Source of the DNA: DATIHK01 sp035480775
GTDB lineage: Bacteria > Patescibacteriota > WWE3 > UBA101185 > UBA10185
Reading direction: 5' to 3'
Length of the DNA: 30,018 nucleotides
Assembly: GCA_035480775.1 (NCBI GenBank)
Contig: DATIHK010000047.1
Coordinates: 1-30,018, forward strand
Shown: piece by piece, positions 20,561-27,412 of the stretch
Layout of the letters: every line of letters begins with the position of its first letter
Position numbering within the stretch: position 1 is the first letter of the stretch
Notes under the pieces: generated by a model
What the model saw: only the letters and a program-made list of their open reading frames with translations
Database searches by the model: none
What the model was told of the DNA's origin: nothing
Translations under genes and position numbers: made by a program

Positions 20561-21179
20561 CTCCTTTGTAAACCCAGACTTTCAATCCAACTGTTCCGTA
20601 AATTAATTGACAATGAACTTGAGCGTAATCAATATCAGCGCGTAAAGTTTGCGTTGGAACAGAACCTTTTCTATAGACTTCTGATCTAGCAATTGAGTTT
20701 CCTCCACTTAATAATCCTGAAATTCTAATTTTAATTCCCTTAGCACCTTTATCTAAAGCGGCTTGCAAAGCTGCATTGATAGCTCTTTTGTAAGGAAGTC
20801 GTCTCTTAATTTGGCGTGAAATATAATCGGCGATTAATTGAGCTTCAATTTCTGGTGTTCTAACTTCTTCTGCTGTTAATTTAATTTTTGCTTTAGTTAA
20901 TTTTTTGAGTTCTTTTTCGACTTCTTCTACTCCTGCGCCTCCGCGACCTATTACCAATCCTGGCTTCGAAACTCTAACAGTAATACTGACTTCGTTAGCT
21001 GATCTTTCTATTTCGATTACTTTTAATCCAGCTTGAGCAAACTTTTCTTTTAAGAATTCTCTAATTTTCTTGTCTTCGAGAAAAAGCTCAGCATAACCTT
21101 TTTTATCGGCAAACCATCTAGATCTCCAATCTGCTGAAATACCTAATCTGTATCCAAGTGGATGTATCTTATGTCCCAT
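20547..21179 (-). CDS. rpsC: 30S ribosomal protein uS3
   Basis: 210 residues: MGHKIHPLGYRLGISADWRS at the start, the KH domain with VSKPGLVIGRGGAGVEEVEK (GRGG loop), and LKVWVYKGEKIL at the end. It lines the mRNA entry. The ATG overlaps the rplV stop by one base. The C-terminus stops at the core fold with no extra tail. Confidence 0.97.
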   Translation of the reverse strand: MGHKIHPLGYRLGISADWRSRWFADKKGYAELFLEDKKIREFLKEKFAQAGLKVIEIERSANEVSITVRVSKPGLVIGRGGAGVEEVEKELKKLTKAKIKLTAEEVRTPEIEAQLIADYISRQIKRRLPYKRAINAALQAALDKGAKGIKIRISGLLSGGNSIARSEVYRKGSVPTQTLRADIDYAQVHCQLIYGTVGLKVWVYKGEKIL

Positions 21180-21547
21180 TAGATTTTGCCTTTCTTAGGT
21201 TCGGCTTCGACCTCACTTAATCCAACAATAAAATGACTGGTGCGTTTTAAAATAGGTGAAGTTCTTCCACGTGCCACAATGCGCATTCTTTTAATTGTTG
21301 TTCCGCCGCTAACTTGTAAATCTGCAACATATAAATTAGCTGGATTCAAACTTAAATTGTGCTTAGCATTTGCTTCTGCTGATTTTAGTGTTTTCAAAAC
21401 TAATTTAGCTGCTTTGCTGCGATCGAATGACAAAAGAATTTTAGCTTCTGTTAAGGATTTGTTGCGAACTAGATTCATAACAGGAGCTACTTTCTTTGGT
21501 GAGATTCGAACATTTTTAGTTTTTGCATAAACAGTAGCTTTATTCAT
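21179..21547 (-). CDS. rplV: 50S ribosomal protein uL22
   Basis: 122 residues: YAKTKNVRISPKKVAPVMNL, KSAEANAKHNLSLNPANLYV and the long exit-tunnel beta hairpin region GGTTIKRMRIVARGRTSPIL. The end SEVEAEPKKGKI is a short variable tail. Confidence 0.97.
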   Translation of the reverse strand: MNKATVYAKTKNVRISPKKVAPVMNLVRNKSLTEAKILLSFDRSKAAKLVLKTLKSAEANAKHNLSLNPANLYVADLQVSGGTTIKRMRIVARGRTSPILKRTSHFIVGLSEVEAEPKKGKI

Positions 21548-21552
21548 AGTCT

Positions 21553-21864
21553 TTATTTATTTCCTCCTGCTGGAGCGGCTGGTGCTGCTGCTTCGGTTTC
21601 TATCTTCTTGGTTGAATGTCCTCTAAATGTACGAGTTGGCGAAAATTCACCGAGTTTGTGGCCAACCATCGATTCACTTACATATACAGGTAAGTGCTTG
21701 TTACCGTTGTGAACGTCAAATGTTAATCCCACCATTTCAGGAACAATTGTTGATCTGCGTGACCAAGTTTTTATCGACGTCTTTTTTCCGCTATTTAACA
21801 TTTTTTGTATTTTTTCTAATAATTTTGGGTCTGTATACGGACCTTTTTTTAGTGATCTTGTCAT
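21553..21864 (-). CDS. rpsS: 30S ribosomal protein uS19
   Basis: 103 residues: MTRSLKKGPYTDPKLLEKIQ, KTWSRRSTIVPEMVGLTFDV, MVGHKLGEFSPTRTFRGH. The last residues (ETEAAAPAAPAGGNK) form an Ala/Pro-rich tail not part of the S19 fold. It overlaps rplB by four bases (ATGA). Confidence 0.97.
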   Translation of the reverse strand: MTRSLKKGPYTDPKLLEKIQKMLNSGKKTSIKTWSRRSTIVPEMVGLTFDVHNGNKHLPVYVSESMVGHKLGEFSPTRTFRGHSTKKIETEAAAPAAPAGGNK

Positions 21865-22685
21865 TTTTTAGTCTTTCTCGAAACAATAAACTTATTAGTA
21901 TGCTTGCGATGTCTGGTTTTCTTTCCGAGTGTTTTCCAACCCCAAGGTGATTTTGGTGAAGGCATTCCAATTCCGTTGTCGCGATATGAACCTGCATGTG
22001 GATGCTCTGATGGATCTGACATTGCGACTCCTCTTACATGAGGTCTCCAACCCATATAGCGCTTACGACCAGCTTTTCCTAAATTAATATTTCTTAAGTC
22101 AGAATTGCTCAAAACTCCAATTGTTGCCATGCATTTTGCTAGTATTTTCTTGACTTCGCCGCTTGGAAGCTTGATGTTAACATAATTTCCTTCTTTTGCC
22201 AGTATTTGTGCGCTGTTACCAGCTCCGCGAGCAATTTGGCCACCTTGACCAGGATTTAATTCAATATTGTGAATACTCATACCTAGTGGAATACTTTCTA
22301 GCATTAGGGCATTTCCTGGAGTAAATTCTGTTACATTTCCAGATAAAACTTTCATGCCAACTTCTAAGCCCTCTGGTGCTAAAATGTATCTTTTTTCTCC
22401 ATCTGCATAATTTAACAAAGCAATATTTGAGCCACGATTTGGATCGTGTTCAATTGTTGCAACTGTTGCTGGAATATTTAGTTTATCGCGCTTAAAATCG
22501 ATAATTCTATAGTGTTTGCGAGAACCTCTTTGTTTATGGCGACTCGCAATAGTTCCGTGACTTCTTCCTGCTGGACCGTGTAATGTATGGGTCAATGCTT
22601 TAAAAGGTCTGTTTTTAGAAACATGTTTGACTAATGTTTTTCTAAATCTAATTCCTGCACTGGTTGGTTTATAAGATTTAATCAT
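21861..22685 (-). CDS. rplB: 50S ribosomal protein uL2 with an altered peptidyl-transferase loop
   Basis: 274 residues, normal length. Standard parts: GPAGRSHGTIASRHKQRGSR, IEHDPNRGSNIALLNYADGE, IARGAGNSAQILAKEGNYV and KTLGKKTRHRKHTNKFI. The normally near-invariant segment MNPVDHPHGGGEGR is MSDPSEHPHAGSYRDNG here: HPH is kept but the GGGEGR turn is not. This region lies near the peptidyl-transferase centre in known ribosomes. It overlaps rplW and rpsS by four bases each. Confidence 0.97.
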   Translation of the reverse strand: MIKSYKPTSAGIRFRKTLVKHVSKNRPFKALTHTLHGPAGRSHGTIASRHKQRGSRKHYRIIDFKRDKLNIPATVATIEHDPNRGSNIALLNYADGEKRYILAPEGLEVGMKVLSGNVTEFTPGNALMLESIPLGMSIHNIELNPGQGGQIARGAGNSAQILAKEGNYVNIKLPSGEVKKILAKCMATIGVLSNSDLRNINLGKAGRKRYMGWRPHVRGVAMSDPSEHPHAGSYRDNGIGMPSPKSPWGWKTLGKKTRHRKHTNKFIVSRKTKK

Positions 22686-22984
22686 GATTTATTTCCTTCA
22701 TTTGCAAACAATTCTAGTTTTTGACCTGGTTTTAATGTAACAATAGCTTTTTTCCAGTTTGGCAATTTCATAGTTTCTCGTCTATTAAAAAGTCGGCGTC
22801 TTTTACCCATTAGAATAATTGTATGTACATCAACTACATCAACGTTAAAAACATTTTTGACTTCGTTTGCGATTGCGCCTTTTGAAGCATCTAATTTTAC
22901 TTTAAAAGTATATTTACCCTTTTCAGCATCTTGTGTACTTTTTTCTGTAATTATTGGTTTTTCTATAATGTTATTTAATTTCAC
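22682..22984 (-). CDS. rplW: 50S ribosomal protein uL23
   Basis: 100 residues: IIEKPIITEKSTQDAEKGKY, VKNVFNVDVVDVHTIILMGK and KKAIVTLKPGQKLELF. It is the tunnel-exit protein that binds trigger factor and SRP. Four-base overlaps with rplD and rplB. Confidence 0.97.
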   Translation of the reverse strand: MKLNNIIEKPIITEKSTQDAEKGKYTFKVKLDASKGAIANEVKNVFNVDVVDVHTIILMGKRRRLFNRRETMKLPNWKKAIVTLKPGQKLELFANEGNKS

Positions 22985-23604
22985 TTGGAGTATTTCTTTT
23001 CTAATTTATGTACTGCATCTTTTTCAAAAATAATATTTTTTGCAAGTAATATTTCATATGGATTCAATGTACTGACTAAGGTTGTAGCTACTTTGTTCAA
23101 ATTCTCGGCACTTTTTCTAATATTGTCGTTTTTATCACCTAAGATAATTAAAGTTCTGCCTTGTAATTTTAGATTACTTAATAATTCACCGAGTTCTTTG
23201 GTTTTTGGAAGTTTCGATTCGATTTTGTCTAAGATTTTTATTTGATTGGTAGCAAGTTTGGAAGTTAACACTGAAAAAAGGGCTGCGCGTTTCATCTTTT
23301 TAGGCATTCTAAGAGTCCAATCTTTTGGCTGTGGACCGTGAGATGCTCCTCCGTGTACCCATAATGGATTTCTACTGGAACCAACTCTAGCTCGTCCTGT
23401 ACCTTTTTGTTTCCAGGGCTTTTTTCCTCCACCAGATACATCACCTCGAGTTTTTGTTTTAACAGTTCCTTGTCTTTGGTTTGATTGAAAAACTCTTACG
23501 TATTGTGCAACTAAATCAGAATTTACCTTCGCTTCAAAAACCTTTTTATCAAGATTTATTTGTTCTAAAACTTTTCCTTTTGTATCTAAAACGTCTATCT
23601 TCAT
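22981..23604 (-). CDS. rplD: 50S ribosomal protein uL4
   Basis: 207 residues. The long tunnel loop is present: KTKTRGDVSGGGKKPWKQKG, TGRARVGSSRNPLWVHGGAS, HGPQPKDWTLRMPKKMKRAA. In E. coli L4 also represses its own S10 operon by transcription termination in the leader; here a terminator-like hairpin lies just before rplC. Four bases separate it from rplC. Confidence 0.97.
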   Translation of the reverse strand: MKIDVLDTKGKVLEQINLDKKVFEAKVNSDLVAQYVRVFQSNQRQGTVKTKTRGDVSGGGKKPWKQKGTGRARVGSSRNPLWVHGGASHGPQPKDWTLRMPKKMKRAALFSVLTSKLATNQIKILDKIESKLPKTKELGELLSNLKLQGRTLIILGDKNDNIRKSAENLNKVATTLVSTLNPYEILLAKNIIFEKDAVHKLEKKYSK

Positions 23605-23608
23605 ATTT

Positions 23609-24034
23609 TTATAACACCGTAACTTTAACTAAAGAATTTCGAGCCCCTGGAACGGGTCCCGAAACCATAAATTCTTTTTGTTCAGAATTCACTTTCAAAA
23701 TTTTTACGCCTTTAATTGTGACTTGATAATTTCCAAAATTTCCTGACATTTTTTTACCTTTTCTAACGCGTCCTGGAGTTTGTGAACCAACAGATCCATT
23801 TGATCTTGGGGTGTCTGATTGTCCTCGAGTAGCCATACTTCCTTTAAATCCCCACTTTTTCATACCACCAGAAAAACCATGTCCTTTGGATTTTCCGACA
23901 ATGTCAACTATCTTATTTTCTAGTTCAGCTGCGATATCGTTGTCTGCTTTTATAATGGTAACTGGGATAACTGCTCCATCATCCATAAAAAGTTGAGTCA
24001 TATTAAGTTTTTTACCTTTTATAATTTCTGCCAT
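23609..24034 (-). CDS. rplC: 50S ribosomal protein uL3, unusually short
   Basis: 141 residues from ATG 24034 (MAEIIKGKKLNMTQLFMDDG). The usual bacterial L3 is about 205-210. The N-terminal beta strand (AVIPVTIIKADND) joins almost directly to GKSKGHGFSGGMKKWGF, so about 65 residues of the outer beta-barrel domain are missing. The internal loop that approaches the catalytic centre (RSNGSVGSQTPGRVRKGKKM) and the C-terminus (VSGPVPGARNSLVKVTV) are intact. A longer in-frame start would overlap the upstream terminator region and is rejected. Confidence 0.93.
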   Translation of the reverse strand: MAEIIKGKKLNMTQLFMDDGAVIPVTIIKADNDIAAELENKIVDIVGKSKGHGFSGGMKKWGFKGSMATRGQSDTPRSNGSVGSQTPGRVRKGKKMSGNFGNYQVTIKGVKILKVNSEQKEFMVSGPVPGARNSLVKVTVL

Positions 24035-24069
24035 TTTGCAACTTTCTCGAGACCTGTAGTCTTTAGACC

Positions 24070-24095
24070 AAAAAAGAAAAACGCCCGTAGGGCGT
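24070..24095 (-). terminator. Terminator or attenuator between rpsJ and rplC
   Basis: On the minus strand ACGCCC-TAC-GGGCGT followed by TTTT-C-TTTTTT (A-runs 24070-24080 on plus). It is a textbook intrinsic terminator about 35 bases before the rplC start and in front of some 20 essential genes, so partial or regulated read-through must occur, or a promoter not visible here must lie after it. Confidence 0.8.
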
Positions 24096-24125
24096 CTCAA
24101 CAAATACTCTAAGCCCTAACTCTAT

Positions 24126-24215
24126 TTATGTTTTAATCTTTAACATCTTGCGCATCTTATCACGGTTTTTGCTAATACGGAAGTAAGACTTAGCCCCGCA
24201 TCCGCGGGGCACCAT
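24126..24215 (-). CDS. Possible 29-residue basic peptide between rpsJ and rplC
   Basis: ATG 24215 to TAA 24126: it starts MVPRGCGAKSYF and ends RISKNRDKMRKMLKIKT. The second half is as Lys/Arg-rich as a ribosomal protein. No family is recognised and no Shine-Dalgarno is seen. The start overlaps a strong hairpin, GCCCCGC-GGAT-GCGGGGC (24193-24210). It may be a leader peptide, a tiny ribosomal protein, or chance. Confidence 0.3.
   Translation of the reverse strand: MVPRGCGAKSYFRISKNRDKMRKMLKIKT
24154..24162 (-). promoter_or_regulatory. Possible extended -10 for the rplC operon
   Basis: TGATAAGAT on the minus strand fits TGn plus a -10 with four of six matches. It would start transcription before the rpsJ-rplC attenuator. 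The -35 is weak. Confidence 0.3.
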
Positions 24216-24257
24216 CCACAATTTTCTTGCACGAAATAGAAAGACATACTTCGTACT

Positions 24258-24581
24258 TTACATCTTAATCGAAATGCCGACTCCGGCAGGAAGACTTAGA
24301 TGCGACAAAGTGTCTATCGTCGATCCCGTAGGATTTAAGATATCAATAACTCGCTTATGAGTACGCAACTCAAACTGTTCTCGTGATCTCTTATCAATAT
24401 GAGGACCACGAATTACAGTAAATCTCTCGATTCTTGTAGGAAGTGGAATTGGTCCTACGACTTTTGCTCCGGTTCTTATAGCAGCGTCAACAATTTTCGA
24501 ACAACTTAAGTCCATAATTCTACTGTCGTATGAATTAAGTTTAATTCTTATTTTAGTTTCTTTTGACGCCTTAGTAGCCAT
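24258..24581 (-). CDS. rpsJ: 30S ribosomal protein uS10
   Basis: 107 residues: IRIKLNSYDSRIMDLSCSKI, GPIPLPTRIERFTVIRGPHI and KRSREQFELRTHKRVIDI. It also acts as NusE in antitermination. Only five bases follow tuf, so tuf-rpsJ is one transcript. A 223-base gap then separates it from rplC, by far the largest in the operon. Confidence 0.98.
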   Translation of the reverse strand: MATKASKETKIRIKLNSYDSRIMDLSCSKIVDAAIRTGAKVVGPIPLPTRIERFTVIRGPHIDKRSREQFELRTHKRVIDILNPTGSTIDTLSHLSLPAGVGISIKM

Positions 24582-24586
24582 AAATA

Positions 24587-25765
24587 TTAAGCAATAATCT
24601 TGGTAACAACACCAGCACCTACTGTGTGTCCGCCCTCTCTAATAGCGAATCTTAATCCATCTTCGATTGCGACAGGAGTAATTAACTTAACTGTAAATTT
24701 TGTGTTATCGCCTGGGAGTACCATTTCGGTACCAGCTGGAAGTGTGATTTCTCCGGTTACGTCGGTTGTTCTTAAATAAAATTGTGGTCTATATCCTGTG
24801 AAGAATGCTTTTTCTCTTCCGCCTTCTTCTTTGGTTAAGATAACAACTTCGGCTTCAAATTCAGTATGTGGTTTAACTGAACCTGGTTTAGCTAATACTT
24901 GTCCTCTTTCGATAGCATCTCTTTCAATACCTCTCAAAAGAACTCCAACGTTATCGCCGGCTTGACCTTCTTGCATAGACTTTTTAAACATTTCAATTCC
25001 GGTTACAACTGATTTAACTGTTGGCTTAATTCCAACTAGTTCTATTTCTTCGTTAATTTTTACTGTTCCTCTTTCAATTCTTCCTGTTGCAACAGTTCCT
25101 CTTCCCATAATTGAGAAGACATCTTCAACTGGCATCAAGAATGGCTTGTCTAATTCTCGAATTGGGTCTGGAATGTATGAGTCAACAGCATCCATTAATT
25201 GTTCAATAGCTTTAACAGCTTCTGGATCGCCTTCTAAAGCTTTAGTTGCAGAACCTTTAATTACAGGAACTTCGTCACCTTTGTATCCGTATTTGGTTAA
25301 GAGTTCGCGAATTTCTAGCTCTACTAAATCTAAAAGTTCTTTATCTTGAACCATATCGCACTTGTTCATGAAAACAACCATGGCTGGAACGTTAACTTGT
25401 TTAGCTAACAAGATGTGTTCTCTTGTTTGTGGCATTGGACCGTCTGGAGCTGAAACGACTAAAATAGCACCGTCCATTTGAGCTGCACCGGTAATCATGT
25501 TCTTGATATAGTCTGCGTGTCCTGGAGCATCAATATGTGCATAATGTCTTTTCGCAGTTGAATACTCAACGTGAGTAATATTGATAGTAATTCCTCTCTC
25601 ACGCTCTTCAGGTGATTTATCGATGGAAGCATAATCTCTATATTCTGCTTGTCCTTTTCCTGCTAAAACTTTTGTAATTGCTGCAGTTAAAGTGGTTTTT
25701 CCGTGGTCAACGTGACCGATGGTACCGACATTAACGTGCGTCTTATCTCTAATAAACTCGGCCAT
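24587..25765 (-). CDS. tuf: Elongation factor Tu
   Basis: 392 residues. It brings aminoacyl-tRNA to the ribosome with GTP. G1 GHVDHGKTTL, switch I RERGITINITHVEY, G3 DAPGHADYIKNM, G4 NKCD, G5 GSATKAL; domains 2 and 3 are complete, ending FAIREGGHTVGAGVVTKIIA. It has its own promoter and a structured leader of about 95 bases, and is separated from fusA by three foreign-looking genes. Confidence 0.98.
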   Translation of the reverse strand: MAEFIRDKTHVNVGTIGHVDHGKTTLTAAITKVLAGKGQAEYRDYASIDKSPEERERGITINITHVEYSTAKRHYAHIDAPGHADYIKNMITGAAQMDGAILVVSAPDGPMPQTREHILLAKQVNVPAMVVFMNKCDMVQDKELLDLVELEIRELLTKYGYKGDEVPVIKGSATKALEGDPEAVKAIEQLMDAVDSYIPDPIRELDKPFLMPVEDVFSIMGRGTVATGRIERGTVKINEEIELVGIKPTVKSVVTGIEMFKKSMQEGQAGDNVGVLLRGIERDAIERGQVLAKPGSVKPHTEFEAEVVILTKEEGGREKAFFTGYRPQFYLRTTDVTGEITLPAGTEMVLPGDNTKFTVKLITPVAIEDGLRFAIREGGHTVGAGVVTKIIA

Positions 25766-25777
25766 TAATTGCCTTTC

Positions 25778-25834
25778 TTTTTGTTTTCAAAGCTCAGCAG
25801 CACTTAGACAGTGCCTAAGTACTGAAAACAAAAA
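25778..25834 (-). promoter_or_regulatory. tuf leader hairpin
   Basis: TTTTTGTTTTCA (25778-25789) pairs perfectly with TGAAAACAAAAA (25823-25834). Inside, GCACTTAG (25800-25807) pairs with CTAAGTAC (25815-25822, one mismatch) around a seven-base loop, leaving a ten-base bulge on one side. It ends 12 bases before the tuf ATG and could hide or expose the GAAAGG site. Confidence 0.65.
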
Positions 25835-25866
25835 TATAAAATAAATAAAACAACTGAATGATACGG

Positions 25867-25872
25867 ATTATA
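25867..25872 (-). promoter_or_regulatory. -10 element of tuf
   Basis: Perfect TATAAT on the minus strand, about 100 bases before the tuf ATG and just after the terminator of the preceding gene. The -35 is weak (GGTTAA at 17 bases). Confidence 0.6.
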
Positions 25873-25930
25873 CCGCGTCAGGTTCATAGTTAACCAGATT
25901 ATTCAAATAAAATCAAGGGGTTTGTAATTA

Positions 25931-25968
25931 CAAAATGCACCCGGTGGAATTTCTTCTGACCGAGTGCA
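25931..25968 (-). terminator. Terminator of cassette A (126-residue protein)
   Basis: TGCAC (25936-25940) with GTGCA (25964-25968) and CGGT (25942-25945) with ACCG (25959-25962), followed on the minus strand by TTTTG. It directly abuts the stop codon and separates this gene from the tuf promoter. Confidence 0.75.
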
Positions 25969-26349
25969 TCAAACAATGACTTCGTCTTCAACTGACACAG
26001 GTGTGAATGTTGCCATTTTGATAACAATTTGGGTTAATGCCTCAGTGCGATCTGTTAAGAATAATTTTTTGTTATCTACAACAGCCCAAAGCTCACTAAT
26101 TTTTTCGGGTCGAGTCCAATTAAGAGTTGGTTCAATTCGATCAACAATGGCATTTAAGACAATGAACAAATCATTGCTGAAATTGAGAACAGTCTGCCAA
26201 ACACATCCATCATCTTCACCAGCTGCATCAATTGCTACCCAAAAGCGATCTTGCAAATCACTTACTCGTGTCCAATCAGGTTCAACTAGAACTCGTTCGA
26301 GCGAATCTAATAGATGCTCAAAGACTTTTACTTGCCTTAGGTGCTTCAT
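25969..26349 (-). CDS. Cassette A: soluble helical protein, unknown function
   Basis: 126 residues. Predominantly helical: MKHLRQVKVFEHLLDSLERV, then DWTRVSDLQDRFWVAIDAAG, and SNDLFIVLNAIVDRIEPTLN, ending in an acidic/Val tail (SVEDEVIV). Several Trp are present. No signal peptide, membrane helix or known motif. AAGGAGG lies seven bases before the ATG; the unit has its own promoter (26383-26411) and terminator. It sits directly upstream of tuf. The protein resembles cassettes B and C in being soluble and helical, but sequence similarity is not evident. Confidence 0.7.
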   Translation of the reverse strand: MKHLRQVKVFEHLLDSLERVLVEPDWTRVSDLQDRFWVAIDAAGEDDGCVWQTVLNFSNDLFIVLNAIVDRIEPTLNWTRPEKISELWAVVDNKKLFLTDRTEALTQIVIKMATFTPVSVEDEVIV

Positions 26350-26382
26350 TGGGACCTCCTTTCGAAGGGTTTTTGTAGCAGG

Positions 26383-26411
26383 ATTATACTATAAGATACG
26401 GATAAAGTCTA
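26383..26411 (-). promoter_or_regulatory. Promoter of cassette A with shared 13-base core
   Basis: Minus strand: TAGACT (26406-26411), 17 bases, TATAAT (26383-26388). The core CTTATAGTATAAT (26383-26395) is identical in cassettes B and C. Confidence 0.8.
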
Positions 26412-26426
26412 TAAAATTGGTTTGAA

Positions 26427-26476
26427 AAAAAGCCAAGGCACCAAACGAAACAAAATTCTGTTTCATCGGGTGCCTT
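26427..26476 (-). terminator. Terminator of cassette B
   Basis: AAGGCACC (26435-26442) pairs with GGTGCCTT (26469-26476), with an inner GAAACA/TGTTTC stem. On the minus strand a T-rich tail follows (TGGCTTTTTTT). About 50 bases after the stop. Confidence 0.85.
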
Positions 26477-26524
26477 GTAAATCAATGGGCGGGCAATAAG
26501 CTAAATCTGCTCGCCGTCGAACGG

Positions 26525-27223
26525 TTATTTCGCCTTGGTGCCAGTGCCGTTGCTGCGGACCGGGGGAGTGGTGGCTGTGGCAACGGGAGCGGGCCTGGTG
26601 GCCTTGGGAACGAGACTGCCGCGCAGCGTGGGTTTCGGCGGGTCGGTCGGCGCTGGGGTCGCTGGGACGGGCTTATTGTCAGCGACGGGGGTTGGGGCCG
26701 TGGTCTTGACGGTGTTCAACGCAGTCTGCAACTTGGTTGGAGCCGCATCAGTCAAAGCCGCATCTAGGTCGCGCATTGCCTTAAAGAAATCTGCAACCTC
26801 GGGCGTTTCCTGAGCGAGTTGCTGCTCTTCCTGGAAATTGCGCAAAATGCGAATTGCCTCGCGCAAGGTGCCAAGACGGCCGACCACGTTGAGCGCCTTC
26901 CGATCGTGAGCGTCTGCCAATTTCTTGATGACAATCGCCTGGTCGGTGGGATTCATCTCCGGAGTGGCCTTCTCGATGACTGGACCGATGAACTTGAGCA
27001 GCCGGGAGAGGACGTCTTCAAGCCAGCCAAACTTCTCTCGGTCTTTCGAGGCATCAGACAGATTCGAGGCAGAGACTGCCGCCAAGAACGTGTCGATGGT
27101 CGTATCGAACTTGAGATATTTGGCCGAATTGAGCGTGTCCGAAGCACCCATGGCTCGAATAGCCTTTTGGATGATCCGCAGATGCTCACCGATGCGGGAG
27201 AAACTTTCATTGAAAGTCTTCAT
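26525..27223 (-). CDS. Cassette B: helical protein with disordered Pro/Ala/Thr-rich tail
   Basis: 232 residues. Residues 1 to about 150 are helical (SFSRIGEHLRIIQKAIRAMG, WLEDVLSRLLKFIGPVIEKA, VVGRLGTLREAIRILRNFQE). The remaining part is a disordered tail rich in Pro, Ala and Thr with basic spots (TPAPTDPPKPTLRGSLVPKA), ending SNGTGTKAK. Such a tail may bind nucleic acid or protein, but no function can be assigned. GGAGG lies eight bases before the ATG. Own promoter and terminator. The gene is strongly GC-rich; antisense frames over it are by-products of that composition. Confidence 0.75.
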   Translation of the reverse strand: MKTFNESFSRIGEHLRIIQKAIRAMGASDTLNSAKYLKFDTTIDTFLAAVSASNLSDASKDREKFGWLEDVLSRLLKFIGPVIEKATPEMNPTDQAIVIKKLADAHDRKALNVVGRLGTLREAIRILRNFQEEQQLAQETPEVADFFKAMRDLDAALTDAAPTKLQTALNTVKTTAPTPVADNKPVPATPAPTDPPKPTLRGSLVPKATRPAPVATATTPPVRSNGTGTKAK

Positions 27224-27273
27224 TGCCTAATCCTCCGTGGTGGTCTAAAGTGTCGCGGTTAAATTCTGCAACT

Positions 27274-27302
27274 ATTATACTATAAGATAAGTGAATTGTC
27301 GA
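27274..27302 (-). promoter_or_regulatory. Promoter of cassette B with shared 13-base core
   Basis: Minus strand: TCGACA (27297-27302), 17 bases, TATAAT (27274-27279); core CTTATAGTATAAT at 27274-27286. Confidence 0.85.
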
Positions 27303-27321
27303 TATGTAATAGTAGAAACAG

Positions 27322-27364
27322 AAAAGGCGCTCGAGTGGATAAAATCCCACGCGGGCGCCTTTTT
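27322..27364 (-). terminator. Terminator of cassette C (bidirectional form)
   Basis: AGGCGC (27325-27330) pairs with GCGCCT (27355-27360), continued by CG/CG and GTGG/CCAC. A-run on one side and T-run on the other, so it could work on both strands. It lies about 50 bases after the cassette C stop and 20 bases before the cassette B promoter. Confidence 0.9.
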
Positions 27365-27412
27365 GGTTAAATTACAGTTGGAACGCGAATTTGCGCTTGC
27401 TGTTGTGAGAAC

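Noticed and set aside
26535..27262. Open frames on the plus strand across cassette B
   Set aside because: They are antisense to a gene with a promoter, Shine-Dalgarno and terminator, and arise from its GC-rich codons. They have no initiation signals of their own.
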